Source: an uncultured Myxococcales bacterium
Lineage (GTDB): Bacteria > Myxococcota_A > UBA9042
Reading direction: 5' to 3'
DNA: 39,515 bases
Assembly: GCA_903924465.1 (NCBI GenBank)
Contig: CAIYBN010000023.1
Location: 1-39,515 of the forward strand
Within the stretch, counting starts at the first letter, position 1. Each line of letters opens with the position of its first letter. Positions 17,630 through 27,100 of this stretch are shown here, one piece after another. A model generated the notes under the pieces. It saw nothing but the letters and a program-made list of their open reading frames with translations. It searched no databases and was not told where the DNA came from. A program made the translations under genes and the position numbers.

Positions 17630-19309
17630 ATGAAGACGCATGATCGGCTTTCGCCGTTGGAATCGATTCCTCAACGTCAGGAGACCCTGCTGGACGAGGT
17701 CCAACGGATCGCGGGGCCCATCCTTCGGATCGCGGCTCTGGCGGTGCTTGCGCTCGCCTCACTGGCGGCTATCGCGATGGCGCTGACGAGCTGTGTCTCC
17801 GCCAAGACGGAGGCGACGGATCCGGAGGCTGATCAGACACTGGCTGCGCTGACGACGCCGACCAGTGCCACCGTGACGTTTCTGTTCTTCGACGAGCAGG
17901 GCAATCGCCTGAACGGCGCAGCGGTGCTTTCGCGTATGACCAATGGCGGCGGCAATGACATCCTGAGCTCAGGCACTTTTGACCTGGATACGCTCAAAGC
18001 TTTGACGCTGAACACGAGCACGCTGGCGACGGACGGGACGTGGAAGACGCCGTTCACCAAGCTGACGACCAACCTGCATCAAGGCCTGATGGTGCACTGG
18101 AATACGGTGGACACCGGCTATTCGAGCTTCCTGCTCGACAACAACGGCGCGGGCTTTGCGGCGCCGGGCACGTTCATCTTCAACGAGCGGCTGGCCCTGG
18201 ATGCGCGGCGACAATTCCTCGCCGCGTTGGCGGCCAAGCCGACGTACATGCCGTCGGTGGATTTTGCCGCGCAGCGTACGGCCATCGATCGCTGTTTCGT
18301 GCAGCTGGATGCCGCGGCGAGTCAGTCGAACCGTGGCGCTGTCGGTCAGCAGTGCGTGAACCAGCTGGCGGTCGGCATGGGTATGCTGATGCGCGAATAC
18401 GGCTCGCAAGTGGCGGCGAAGATGCCCGACAACCACGCTTACTGGGGCGTGACCATCAATCCGGGCTCGAATGGCGGCATTCAGACCGATTACGCCAAGT
18501 TGCAGGATCTCGTCGCGCTGTTCGCGCCGCAGCACCGCTGGGTGCGCATGGTCATGGGCGGCACGGGCAGCGACGATTACGCGCTGCTGACGAACCTCGC
18601 GAGCTGGGCGCAGACCAACCAAGTCCAGACGATGGGGCAATTGTTTGACAGTTCTGCCCAAGCGTCGATCAGCCTCGCCACCTTCCAGAAACGCGTCGAC
18701 AAGGCGCTGGCGTACCCGGGCATCGACAAATTCACCGCGTGGGAAGTGGGCAATGAAGTCAACGGCGGCTGGACGGGGTCGCAAATGCCGGCGAAAATTG
18801 CCTACGCATCGTCCCACGTCAAAGCCAAGTTCCCCAACAAAATGGTGTGCCTGACGTTTTACTGGTACTCGATGCAGGACACGATGAAGTCCAGCCTGTT
18901 CAACTGGATCGGCACCAACGTGACGCAAGCCATCAAGGACAACATCGACTGCGTGACGCTCAGCATTTACATCGACCAGCAACCACTCGGCTTCTCCTGG
19001 GACCTGGTCATGACCAAGCTCGCGTCGCTGTTCCCGGGCAAGAAGGTGATGGTCGGCGAGATGGGCTTCATCAACGACCCGACGGTCACGACGTTCTACA
19101 AGGAAGGCCCGGCGAGCTGGACCGAAGAGCAGGGCGCGGAGGCGTACATCCACAGCCGCTATCCATCGGCGTTTGCGACGCCCAACGCGGTCGGCGGCGG
19201 CTTCTGGTGGTACTACGACGACGAGATGGTCGGCCAAACGGCGCGGTGGCACGCGCTGCGGGATACGTATTGTGGGATTTATCCGGCGCTGTGCCCGATC
19301 ACCAAGTGA
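17630..19309 (+). CDS. Glycoside hydrolase-like lipoprotein (GH-A clan type)
   Basis: 559 residues. The N-terminus has about 30 polar residues, a hydrophobic stretch (31-54) and a lipobox-like ALTSC (Cys55). That n-region is unusually long, and a later start is possible but none is obvious. The catalytic half carries WEVGNEVNGGW (candidate acid/base Glu376) and VMVGEMGF (candidate nucleophile Glu477), spaced as in clan GH-A beta/alpha barrels. FWWYYDDE near the C-terminus is a typical last-strand aromatic block. Residues 75-200 form a separate domain (TVTFLFFDEQGNRLNG onward) that I do not recognise. The ATG at 17630 follows a sigma-54 promoter, so expression is probably tied to an RpoN-dependent signal. 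Confidence 0.82.
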   Translation: MKTHDRLSPLESIPQRQETLLDEVQRIAGPILRIAALAVLALASLAAIAMALTSCVSAKTEATDPEADQTLAALTTPTSATVTFLFFDEQGNRLNGAAVLSRMTNGGGNDILSSGTFDLDTLKALTLNTSTLATDGTWKTPFTKLTTNLHQGLMVHWNTVDTGYSSFLLDNNGAGFAAPGTFIFNERLALDARRQFLAALAAKPTYMPSVDFAAQRTAIDRCFVQLDAAASQSNRGAVGQQCVNQLAVGMGMLMREYGSQVAAKMPDNHAYWGVTINPGSNGGIQTDYAKLQDLVALFAPQHRWVRMVMGGTGSDDYALLTNLASWAQTNQVQTMGQLFDSSAQASISLATFQKRVDKALAYPGIDKFTAWEVGNEVNGGWTGSQMPAKIAYASSHVKAKFPNKMVCLTFYWYSMQDTMKSSLFNWIGTNVTQAIKDNIDCVTLSIYIDQQPLGFSWDLVMTKLASLFPGKKVMVGEMGFINDPTVTTFYKEGPASWTEEQGAEAYIHSRYPSAFATPNAVGGGFWWYYDDEMVGQTARWHALRDTYCGIYPALCPITK

Positions 19310-19439
19310 CGGATCGGCTTGGGCGCCGGGCCAGTCCAAATCAGCGCCGACGGCACTTCGCGGCAAAAGCGTAGATTCGCCGAATACCCTGCTGGATGCG
19401 ATCCTCCGCCCGTCCAGCAGCAGCCATCACCTGCCGCCG

Positions 19440-19795
19440 CCGAACTCCGGAACTGCTGCCGAATAATGAAGTCCGCGTGCGCTTGAGGACGCCTTGGCGG
19501 GATGGCACGGAGGCGATCCGCTACACCGCAGCGCAATTCCTGCTCCGGCTGGCGGCGAATACTTGGAGCCGCAAACCGCGCCAGCAGTTTGGTTGAGCGC
19601 GGTAGCGGTGACGCCAAGACCTTCCAGTTCGACCGATCCGCTGAGCCTGGCGAAGCTGGACACGAAGCTGCAGTGGTCCGAGGCCCTGAAGCGCGCGTTT
19701 GGAATCGACATCTTGAGGTTTGAATGTGGCCACACAGCCCAGACTGCAAGCGGCGAAGCCTGGTTGAAGCAGCTGAATTCAGGTGAAATACCGTA
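19440..19795 (+). pseudogene. IS91-family transposase remnant (C-terminal part, frameshifted)
   Basis: Two pieces in different frames match the C-terminal half of IS91-type (Y2, rolling-circle) transposases. The first is VRVRLRTPWRDGTEAIRY plus AAQFLLRLAA at about 19465-19560. The second is LQWSEALKRAFGIDILRFECG at about 19660-19730. In intact relatives these blocks are separated by more sequence and the second is followed by a Cys-X2-Cys motif, so the copy has a deletion and a frameshift. The N-terminal catalytic tyrosines are absent. The assignment rests on remembered family motifs. Confidence 0.6.
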
Positions 19796-19910
19796 GATGA
19801 TGGAGCGATCTGGCGCGGTCGCTCTGACCGAGATGGTACGGTTGTACCCGCAAGGCGTGGCTGTGGGCGAGGTGCGGACAGGTGGGATGTGGAACGGAAT
19901 GGTGGTTGCG
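19762..19910 (+). repeat. Degenerate element-end repeat, copy D
   Basis: This stretch aligns with 22965-23116 (copy E). It shares the word CTGAATTCAG, then CCGCAAGGCG.GGCTG.GGGCGAGGTGCG and the end GGAACGGAA.GGTGGTTGCG, after which the two diverge sharply. It lies immediately downstream of the IS91-like transposase remnant, so it is probably the right end of that element. Confidence 0.55.
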
Positions 19911-19956
19911 CGACTTTCTACACAAGCGGCGGCTCTCCGGCCGCTCAAGCGACCGT

Positions 19957-19992
19957 CTGAGAGATGCGAAGCCCGTTGAAACGGGCTCTCAG
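19957..19992. repeat. REP-like hairpin
   Basis: An 8-base perfect stem AGCCCGTT/AACGGGCT with a two-base loop (19970-19987) is enclosed by an outer five-base stem CTGAG/CTCAG (19957-19961 with 19988-19992). It sits between the IS91-like remnant and the radical SAM gene. It could be a REP-type palindrome or an element-end fold. It has no T tract, so a Rho-independent terminator is less likely. Confidence 0.5.
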
Positions 19993-20046
19993 TGAAGGAG
20001 CAGGATGGTCATGCGCCAGTTCTCAAACAGCCCGCTCGCTTGAGGC

Positions 20047-20062
20047 GGCGGCTTGAGCCGCC
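20047..20062. repeat. Second short hairpin (GGCGGC-TTGA-GCCGCC)
   Basis: A perfect six-base stem with a TTGA loop lies about 60 bases after the larger hairpin. Paired small palindromes of this kind occur in REP/BIME arrangements. The assignment is only by structure. Confidence 0.4.
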
Positions 20063-20312
20063 AACGACGGCCGAGCGCTTCGAGTTTGCGACCGCCTTGT
20101 GTTCGCCCGGCGCATCTGGAACCGCTGCGTGCAACGCCCCAGCGCGCGTCGCGCTTGACACGCTTGGCGCCGGCCCGGAAACTGGGTCGAGTGCTGGCAG
20201 TGGGACTCAATCGCCCGGGTGTCGACTGCCCGCACCCGGTCATCTCCGCTACTCGGCATGTGATTTTGTTTGTGGCGCGCCGCGCGGTCGCTGCATCAGT
20301 TCGGAGAGCCCC

Positions 20313-22145
20313 ATGCAGACTCAGACAGTCTACACCCACCGCACTTGCAATCAAGCGTGCCTGTGGTGCACCGTTCGGCGTACCAGCGACGACCCAGCGT
20401 TTTCGAATACGGCGGCGGTCCTGGCGCGCATCGATGCGGCGCTCGCGGCGGGCGCGACCCAAATCGTCTTGACGGGGGGCGAGCCGGGTACGCGACCGGA
20501 TCTGGCGCAGCTCATTTCGCGTGCGCACCAGAAGGGGCGCATTGAGGTCATCTTGGAGACCAACGGGACCGACTTTGATGACGCCGCCGCGCGCGCGGTT
20601 CATTCGGCCGGGCTGAGCTTGGTCCGGCTGAACCTGAGCGCGGCCGATGCCGCGCTCGATGCGTTGACGCGGGATCCTGGTGGGAGTGCACGCGCGTGGA
20701 CAGGTCTGCGCGCCCTGCTCGGCGCAGGACTCATTGTTGAGCTGTCTGTTGCGATTGTGGAAGCAACCCGCGATCTCGTTCTGGCCATTCCGCAAGCCTT
20801 GGAAGATGCCGGTATTGCCCGATCGATTCGCGCGATCGTCTGCCGCGTTCCTACCGAGGCGCCGACGGCTGGCGTCTGTTGCAAGCCCGCAGATGCCGCG
20901 CGGACCATCGCTGCCTTGGATGCGGCTGCGCGACGTTTCAACATTCCCTTGGCGCTCGATGCCGATTTCGCTCCGCCGCCCTGCGTGTTCGACCACGCGT
21001 TCAGTGTCAGTCACCTGTTTCGCCTGTCGCTGGTCCATGGCCAACGCGCGGGTTTCGTGCAGATACCGGCTTGCGCGGGTTGCCTGCTCAACGACCGGTG
21101 TCCAGGTTTTGCGCGCTCGGTGCTGTTGCGAGGTCGGCCCCCCGTGAAGCCGGTCCAAAACGACGCGTTGCGCCGCAGATTGGTGATGACGCGCGACCCG
21201 CAAGCGCAGGCGGCCCGAGAATTCTCGCAAACGTCATTCATTCCCGGCGAAGCGAACTTCGAGCACGAGCGTTTGATTCGCATCAACTTTCAGTGCAACC
21301 AGTCCTGCCGATTTTGCTTTGTTCACACGAACCTGCCGTCTGTGGACGACGCAAAGATTCGTGCAGAAATCGCCGATGCGGTGGCGATGGGACATCGCGT
21401 TGTGCTGACCGGCGGCGAGCCGACCTTGAATCCGAAACTGCCAGACTACGTCGCGCTTACCCGCCAGCTCACGGGCAAGCCCGTTCGGCTGCAAACGAAC
21501 GCGACGTTGCTGGACGATGAGGCCTGGTGCGAGCAGGTCGTCACAGCGGGTGTTGGTGTCGCGCAAGTCTCCTTGCACGCAGCGGAAGCTGCACTCTCCG
21601 ATGCCATCACCGGCGCTCCGGGGACGTTCGTGCGCACCGTTCATGGCTTGGACAATCTCGCCAATCGCGGCGTGAAATTGGTGATCATGTTTGTCCTGAC
21701 GTCCCGAAACGTGCGCGCACTGACGGACCTGGTCCAGCTCATCCATGATCGCTGGCCAGCTGCCGCGCTTACGGTCAGCGTCGTGACACACAGCACGGAA
21801 ATCGTGCCACGCGATGCGACGACGATGCCGCAGTGGAGCGCCGTCGCCGAGGATTTGGCCAAAGCGTGGGAGTTGGCGCATGCGCTCAACGTGGACATCG
21901 GTGGCATCCATTCGAAAGCTGGCATTCCTCTATGCGGTCTGCCGAAAGTGGTCGCGCGCAGTTTGGCGCTGTCGCTGATTCCGGAGGACGCCGGTGGACA
22001 GGATTTCGTGCGACCGCCTGCCTGCACGGGCTGCGCGATGCGTGGCTACTGTTTGGGCGTTCGGACTGGCTATCTTGCGCTCTATGGCGACGGCGAAGTG
22101 CGGCCCTTTACGGAAGCGTTTGTCCAGGAACAGCGCGACCGATAG
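20313..22145 (+). CDS. Twin radical SAM protein (two complete radical SAM modules in tandem)
   Basis: 610 residues. Module 1 has the cluster motif CxxxCxxC at Cys12, Cys16 and Cys19, TGGEP at 54-58, Cys224, and CxxCx5C at Cys254, Cys257 and Cys263. Module 2 repeats the same order: Cys328, Cys332 and Cys335, TGGEP at 366-370, Cys541, and Cys571, Cys574 and Cys580. The interval from the lone Cys to the CxxCx5C is 30 residues in both halves, so each half probably binds a SAM-reactive [4Fe-4S] cluster and an auxiliary cluster. The ATG at 20313 has GGAGAG four bases upstream; the open frame before it is not family-like. Function is unknown. A peptide-modifying enzyme is possible, but no precursor peptide or partner gene is visible on either side, where decayed mobile DNA lies. 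Confidence 0.9.
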   Translation: MQTQTVYTHRTCNQACLWCTVRRTSDDPAFSNTAAVLARIDAALAAGATQIVLTGGEPGTRPDLAQLISRAHQKGRIEVILETNGTDFDDAAARAVHSAGLSLVRLNLSAADAALDALTRDPGGSARAWTGLRALLGAGLIVELSVAIVEATRDLVLAIPQALEDAGIARSIRAIVCRVPTEAPTAGVCCKPADAARTIAALDAAARRFNIPLALDADFAPPPCVFDHAFSVSHLFRLSLVHGQRAGFVQIPACAGCLLNDRCPGFARSVLLRGRPPVKPVQNDALRRRLVMTRDPQAQAAREFSQTSFIPGEANFEHERLIRINFQCNQSCRFCFVHTNLPSVDDAKIRAEIADAVAMGHRVVLTGGEPTLNPKLPDYVALTRQLTGKPVRLQTNATLLDDEAWCEQVVTAGVGVAQVSLHAAEAALSDAITGAPGTFVRTVHGLDNLANRGVKLVIMFVLTSRNVRALTDLVQLIHDRWPAAALTVSVVTHSTEIVPRDATTMPQWSAVAEDLAKAWELAHALNVDIGGIHSKAGIPLCGLPKVVARSLALSLIPEDAGGQDFVRPPACTGCAMRGYCLGVRTGYLALYGDGEVRPFTEAFVQEQRDR

Positions 22146-22159
22146 GCGCCTCTGACATC

Positions 22160-22380
22160 GCATGTTGCAGTTTGCCACCCGCAAACTGGCCGGTGGAGCC
22201 TGCAAAGCCCGCCCGATCCGTCGCCGCGCGCCGGCGCACACCTGCAAACTGCGCTTCACACGTTGCAGAACGGCGCTTGCACTGTGCAAACCGGACCTTG
22301 CGACGTGCGATGGGCCATTTGGATTCTGAAACTCACGCTTTGCATCGCGCGGCGCGCCCATTTGCAGGTGCACAGCGACG
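22160..22380. other. Non-coding stretch rich in TGCAAAC/GTTTGCA-like words
   Basis: Between the radical SAM gene and the IS66-like remnant, the word TGCA appears about eight times, mostly within TTGCA or TGCAAA(C). Examples are near 22165, 22199, 22243, 22263, 22277, 22283, 22338 and 22364. No open frame here has coding character on either strand. I cannot tell a decayed repeat array from chance. Confidence 0.25.
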
Positions 22381-22590
22381 GCTTGAAGTCCGTCTCGCAC
22401 CATCGTGAGCCGCCATCCCGCCAGCCAGCGTCCATCTTCCGACTCCGAGGCGCCGCCGCTCGATGCCAGCACCTCCAGCAGCACACTCACTGTAACCGGT
22501 CAGCACACCGCGCCTTCCACGTCTTGACCGCTGGCCCCAAGCTTCACGCAGCGCGATTCCCGGGGCTCGGAGCCGGCGACGTCCAAGATT

Positions 22591-22810
22591 CACCGTCGTT
22601 CGTGGTGGCGTCAAACGGTCGCCTCATGTCCGCAGAGTCACCTGACGGCCAAGGATTTCGGCGCACAGGTCGGCGTGAGCACCGGCATGCTACACTGGTG
22701 GACGCGGCAATTTCAGGACGAGCCACTGGCGGCGCAAATCGGCCAACTCGTCCGCGTCGAGGTCGTCGACGCGTCTCCAGTCCCGTCACGGCAGCCGTCG
22801 CTGCTACAGG
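22591..22810 (+). pseudogene. IS66-family TnpA-like remnant
   Basis: The frame reads SWWRQTVASC, then HLTAKDFGAQVGVSTGMLHWW and a basic/aromatic end. This matches the helix-turn-helix layout of IS66 TnpA accessory proteins (W..RV..W..SGLTA.EF....GV...TL..W). It has no start codon with a ribosome binding site and runs into unrelated sequence after about 70 codons, so it is a fragment. Confidence 0.42.
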
Positions 22811-22964
22811 CGACCGTCGACCCCGCCCGACTGCGCTTCACCACTTATCCGGTGCTTATCCGGCGCGGTGTCCGATCACGAAGTGACGGACTGAAAAGCC
22901 CGGCGGGTAGTTCAAATCGCCCTCGCGCGGTGCAGTTGCGCGCGGGGTGTGCTCGTGGTCGGTC

Positions 22965-23116
22965 AGACGGGCTCAAAGCGACTGAATTCAGACAAATTAC
23001 CACCTTGACGCCCGCGTTGGGCACGGTCACACTCGAACCGGCAGTGTGGTTCTGGCCGCAAGGCGCGGCTGCGGGCGAGGTGCGAAGGTGACGTGGGGAA
23101 CGGAAAGGTGGTTGCG
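22965..23116 (+). repeat. Degenerate element-end repeat, copy E
   Basis: Aligns with copy D at 19762-19910 in the same orientation. Similarity ends at GGTGGTTGCG (23107-23116), inside the first codons of the VOC-family gene. This marks the probable insertion boundary. Confidence 0.55.
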
Positions 23117-23624
23117 TTTGTTGCCCGCCACAATCTCGCTCAGTTTAATCCTGCTCATTTCGGCCTGCTCAAGCGGAGGACAGGAAATGCAGTCTCCCCA
23201 ACCTGAGAGCTCGAAGTCCTCTGTCCACACGGCGCAGCGCGGACGGATCCTTGGAATCGGCGGTGTCTTTTTCAAATCCGCGAACCGGGACCAGATGCGC
23301 GAATGGTATGCGAAGCACCTTGGGCTTGCGGACAAAGGCGAAGGTGCGATGCTGCCGTGGCGCGAGCACGACGACCCGCAGAAGGAACATGTGACGGTTT
23401 GGAGTGTTTTCCCCGCCACCACGGACTATTTCGCTCCTGGCCCGGCACCGTTCATGTTCAACTACATCGTGGACGACATGGATGCGTTGCTCGAGCGCCT
23501 GGAACAAGAGGGAGTCAAGATTGACCCCAAGCGCATGAATGAATCCTACGGACGTTTTGCTTGGATCTATGACGTGGATGGCAACAAGATTGAGCTTTGG
23601 CAGCCGGTATCCCCAAAGCCCTGA
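23088..23624 (+). CDS. VOC (glyoxalase/bleomycin-resistance) family protein, probable lipoprotein
   Basis: The core is a VOC domain: ILGIGGVFFKSANRD, WYAKHLGL, FNYIVDDMDALLERLEQEGV and FAWIYDVDGNKIELWQP with the metal-ligand Glu near the end. About 125 residues make one VOC half-barrel pair. Upstream in frame is a convincing lipoprotein signal (LPATISLSLILLISAC-SSGG). The only fitting start for that is the GTG at 23088 (GAGG seven bases upstream), giving 178 residues. An ATG at 23187 with GGAGG upstream would give a 145-residue cytoplasmic form. The first nine codons of the long form lie on a repeat that also occurs at 19.9 kb, so the present start may come from an inserted element end. The reaction is unknown. 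Confidence 0.72.
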   Translation: MTWGTERWLRLLPATISLSLILLISACSSGGQEMQSPQPESSKSSVHTAQRGRILGIGGVFFKSANRDQMREWYAKHLGLADKGEGAMLPWREHDDPQKEHVTVWSVFPATTDYFAPGPAPFMFNYIVDDMDALLERLEQEGVKIDPKRMNESYGRFAWIYDVDGNKIELWQPVSPKP

Positions 23625-23626
23625 CG

Positions 23627-24037
23627 GCCTCCGCTGTGTCCGCGTGGTCGATGGTATGCACGTGGCGCTGGAAGAAGCCATGAGGATTGGATTCCGACGG
23701 CATCGGCCGCCAGGAAAGCGGATGGTCGTGGAACGATTCATCCTTGAAGAGCGCGGTGAAAACATCGAGGCGCAGGCCGTCCGCACCTTTCTGGAAGCAG
23801 TGGCGCACGACGTCCAGCATCGCCGCCTTCACTGCCGGATTGCGGTAGTTGAGGTCGGGTTGAAAATGCAAGAAGCTGGCGAAATACCACTGATCTGTCT
23901 GCGGATCATGGTGCCAGCCGCTGCCACCGAGCATCGATCGCCACTGGTTCGGCGGCGCCTTGCCTCTGGGCTGCGAAGGACCGCGGGTAGATTTGGTAGA
24001 CGGTTGTGCGTTTCCACCAGGGCAGGTGCGGATCCAT
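23627..24037 (-). pseudogene. GH13 alpha-glucosidase/amylase pseudogene with internal deletion
   Basis: Starting at an ATG (24037) with a GGGGAG ribosome binding site, the frame reads HLPWWKRTTVYQIYPRSF, the classic GH13 beginning. Another frame then takes up with PPNQWRSMLGGSGW, FQPDLNYRNPAV and GADGLRLDVF (containing the nucleophile Asp), which normally lie about 100 residues later. Similarity stops at DHADTAEAVRAL, against the stop of the VOC gene, so the C-terminal half is missing too. The gene is therefore broken by an internal deletion with a frameshift and by loss of its 3' part. Confidence 0.82.
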
Positions 24038-24100
24038 GCGAGTCTCCCCAGGTGCCAGCCCAGGTGCTGACGAGAGACAAGCGAGGACGATTCGACGTGC

Positions 24101-27100
24101 CTACTCTTCCGCGCCGCCATTGCCCGCGGGCTTCGCGACCGGCGACGGTCCGCCATCGTCCACCGGCGCAGTCGGCATGACGTTGCTCGACGGCCAACCG
24201 ACAAAGTGAGGAATATACGGCGCTTCGGCGACGTATTGCTCCTCGCTGATAATCCCCTCATCGCGCATCTTGGTCATCACGCCGATCATCCGCTCCTGCC
24301 ACCACGGATCCCATTTCTTGCCGATGAACCGCGCATAGCCGCAGCGCGGGCAGGGCTTGTTCGCCGCCAAGAAAGCCGATTCGAGCGGCGTCAGCTGCTG
24401 CGCGTCCTTGCCAAAGTAGGTCTGCGCCGCGCGTTGGATGCCGTACAGCTTCGGTCCGAATTCAATGAAATTGATGTACAACTCCAAAATCCGGTCCTTG
24501 GCATTGGGCAGCTTGCGCTCCATTTGCCAGACGATGAGCAATTCTTCGAACTTGCGCGACAGGTTCTTGGCCCGCGTGAGAAAGATGTTCTTGACGAGCT
24601 GCTGGGTGATGGTCGAACCGCCGTAGACAAAGCGGCCGTAGTCGAGGTCCAGGCGGATTGCGCGCAGGACCAAGCCCGGCGCGATGCCGCGGTGTTTGTA
24701 GAAGCGGCCGTCCTCCGTGGCAATCATCGACCACGGCGTCCACGGCTTCAATTCCGCCAGCGGCACCCACGCGCCCGACGTCGGCCCCACCTGCACATCG
24801 TCCAGCAGCGTGCCGTTTTCATTGACCGGTCGCGAGAACTCCTGCGCCAGTTCCTCCACTTTGACGTTGCCAAAGTTCGTCACTTCACACGCCGAGTCGT
24901 CAAAAGCCAGCTGCAGGTCGGATTTGTAGGCGTTCAGCAGTGGCACAGTCAGGTCAATCAGTCCCGACACTTCGCCTTTCGCTTCGATGCTGCCAATCGT
25001 CGCCAACATCGCCGGCGGAATCGACTTGGCCAGCGCGCCGCAATCCTGTTTGGGCATCTCGGCGCGGATGTGCACGACCGGTTTGTCGCCAATCCCGGTT
25101 GCTTCCAGCAGCAGATGCGCCTTGCCCAATCCCACCGTCAGATCGGTGAAATCCGCGCGCAACGTCCCGTCATTTTGCGCCGTGAACGCCACTTTGCCGG
25201 ACGCTGACAGGTCGTCGATCGGCCGCGGCGCCAAGCGCCACCAGTCGAAGCCGACCTTCTTGACCATGAAATCGCCGGTTATCGCCAGTTTCTGGCCCGG
25301 GGCGTCGCCCAGCGACACATCCGCTTTCACTTCGATGTCCGAATCCGGTTTGATTGTCACGCCAGACGAAACCACGCGCAGCGCTTGGGCAAATTCACTG
25401 CCCGCCAAAGCGAAATGCGCCTTCGAAAGTTTCGCGCCCGGGCCGATCACGATGTCTGCGCTCACCTGGCCCCACGGCCGCTCGTCGTCGAATGGCCGCG
25501 CCGTGATCTTGAGCGCGCGGCTGCCGTCGCCCATCAGCGCCGTCGTATCCACGGAAATGTCCTGCACGCCGCCAAACGGCTTGGGCGCGCCGATGCGCAC
25601 GAGCCCCAGCCGACCTTGCTCGACAATCACCTTCAGCCGTGGCGCTTGCGTCAACTTGTCGATGAGCTTCTGCACCAGCACGTCCGCGCCCAGCAGCTTG
25701 GCGTGAAAATCCTTGAGCGGCTTCACGTATTGTGTCAGCGCCGACTTGTTCGCAGCAGCCGGCGCCTTCTCCGTCTTCTTGGCCGCATCGCCCTTCGCCG
25801 CGTCGCCTTTCGCCGCATCCGGCTTCTTCTTGGCCTTGCCATCCTCAGGTTCCACGCCCGCCGCTTTCAGCTTCGCCGCGACGCGCTCCGCCAGCTTCTT
25901 CTTGCGCACCTCCGGCGGCAGCGAGGGATCGTCGATTTCCTCGGCCGCGTCGTCCTCAATCTGCTCGCGCAACTTGGCCTTTTCCGCTGCCAGCACGGCG
26001 TTCCACAGCGATCGCCCGCCGGGGATCTGCGTCAGGGCATCCTCGCGCCACGGCAGGTCCATCGACGGCTGGGTCACGCGCAGCTCGACCAGCGCCTCCA
26101 GCGGGTGTTCGCCCGGCATCCGGTCGGTCTTCAGCTCGACTTTCTCCACGCCGAGCGTCGCAATCCCGCCCGGCATCGTCGCCTTCAGTTTCTCCAGCCG
26201 CGCAATCAGCGAAATCTCGCCACCCTCGACGTTGCCGAGGTCCAGCGCCACCGACTCGATCTCGCCCGACCAAATCCGCGGTCCCACAGGCGCCGCGGGC
26301 TTTTCTTCAACCGGCGCGACGGGTGGCTTTTCTGCTGGCGGCTGCGGCAGGCTCGGCGCGCCGGGCTTGACCTTGCCCTTCATCGGCTTGGCCGGCTCGG
26401 CGTCCACTTTCGGTGGCTCCGGCAGGTTGAAGGTGATTTTGTCCGCGCGCACGCCCACGCCCGAGCGATCCGGCCGCACGCGCGCCACGCGCACGATCTC
26501 CGTCTGGCCCTTGCGCAGGACGATGTCTTCGACCGCGCCGCCTTCCACAGCGTCAAAGCCCAGACCGGCGATCGACACGCTGTCGATGCCCGCGGGCAGC
26601 GGCTTGCCGGCCGGCATCATCAGGCGGAATTCCGGGGCAAACTTCGCTTCCAGTCGCGGTGGACCCGATGGCTGCGCGACCAGCTTGGCGGCGAGCTTCG
26701 ACTGCACCGTGCCCTCAAACACCGCGGACAGGTCGCCCACGCCGTTGGCCAGATCCACATTCGCCGCGATATCCTTGGCCTTGAGGCCGTTGGGCAGATA
26801 GTCCGCACCTTTGCCGCGCACGCTCACGTTCACGACGCCCTTGTCCAGCGTGAACGCCAAGCTGCTGACGCTCTTCGGCTCGTTGTCGTCGGTCTTTTCC
26901 TTGCGCGGAAAGACCTTGCGCGCGGCTTTGTAGAGATCCAGCAATTCCCGCGGTTTGCCGTCGTCCAGGCGCGCGTCCAGTGAGAAACCGTGCACTTCAG
27001 CGCGTTCCGGGCGCCGTCGGCCAAACAGCGCCTTCCACGGCGAAATCCACGCGGTCGCGTCATCGGCGGCGACAATCGTGCTGCCGTCCTGGCGCTTGAA

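Noticed and set aside
15779..17704. Minus-strand open frame of 641 codons
   Set aside because: It is antisense to the GMC oxidoreductase, with the same Arg/His-rich shadow composition and no ribosome binding site.
19992..20312. In-frame extension of the radical SAM gene by 107 codons
   Set aside because: Composition is not like the protein, it crosses hairpins, and the ATG at 20313 has a proper ribosome binding site.
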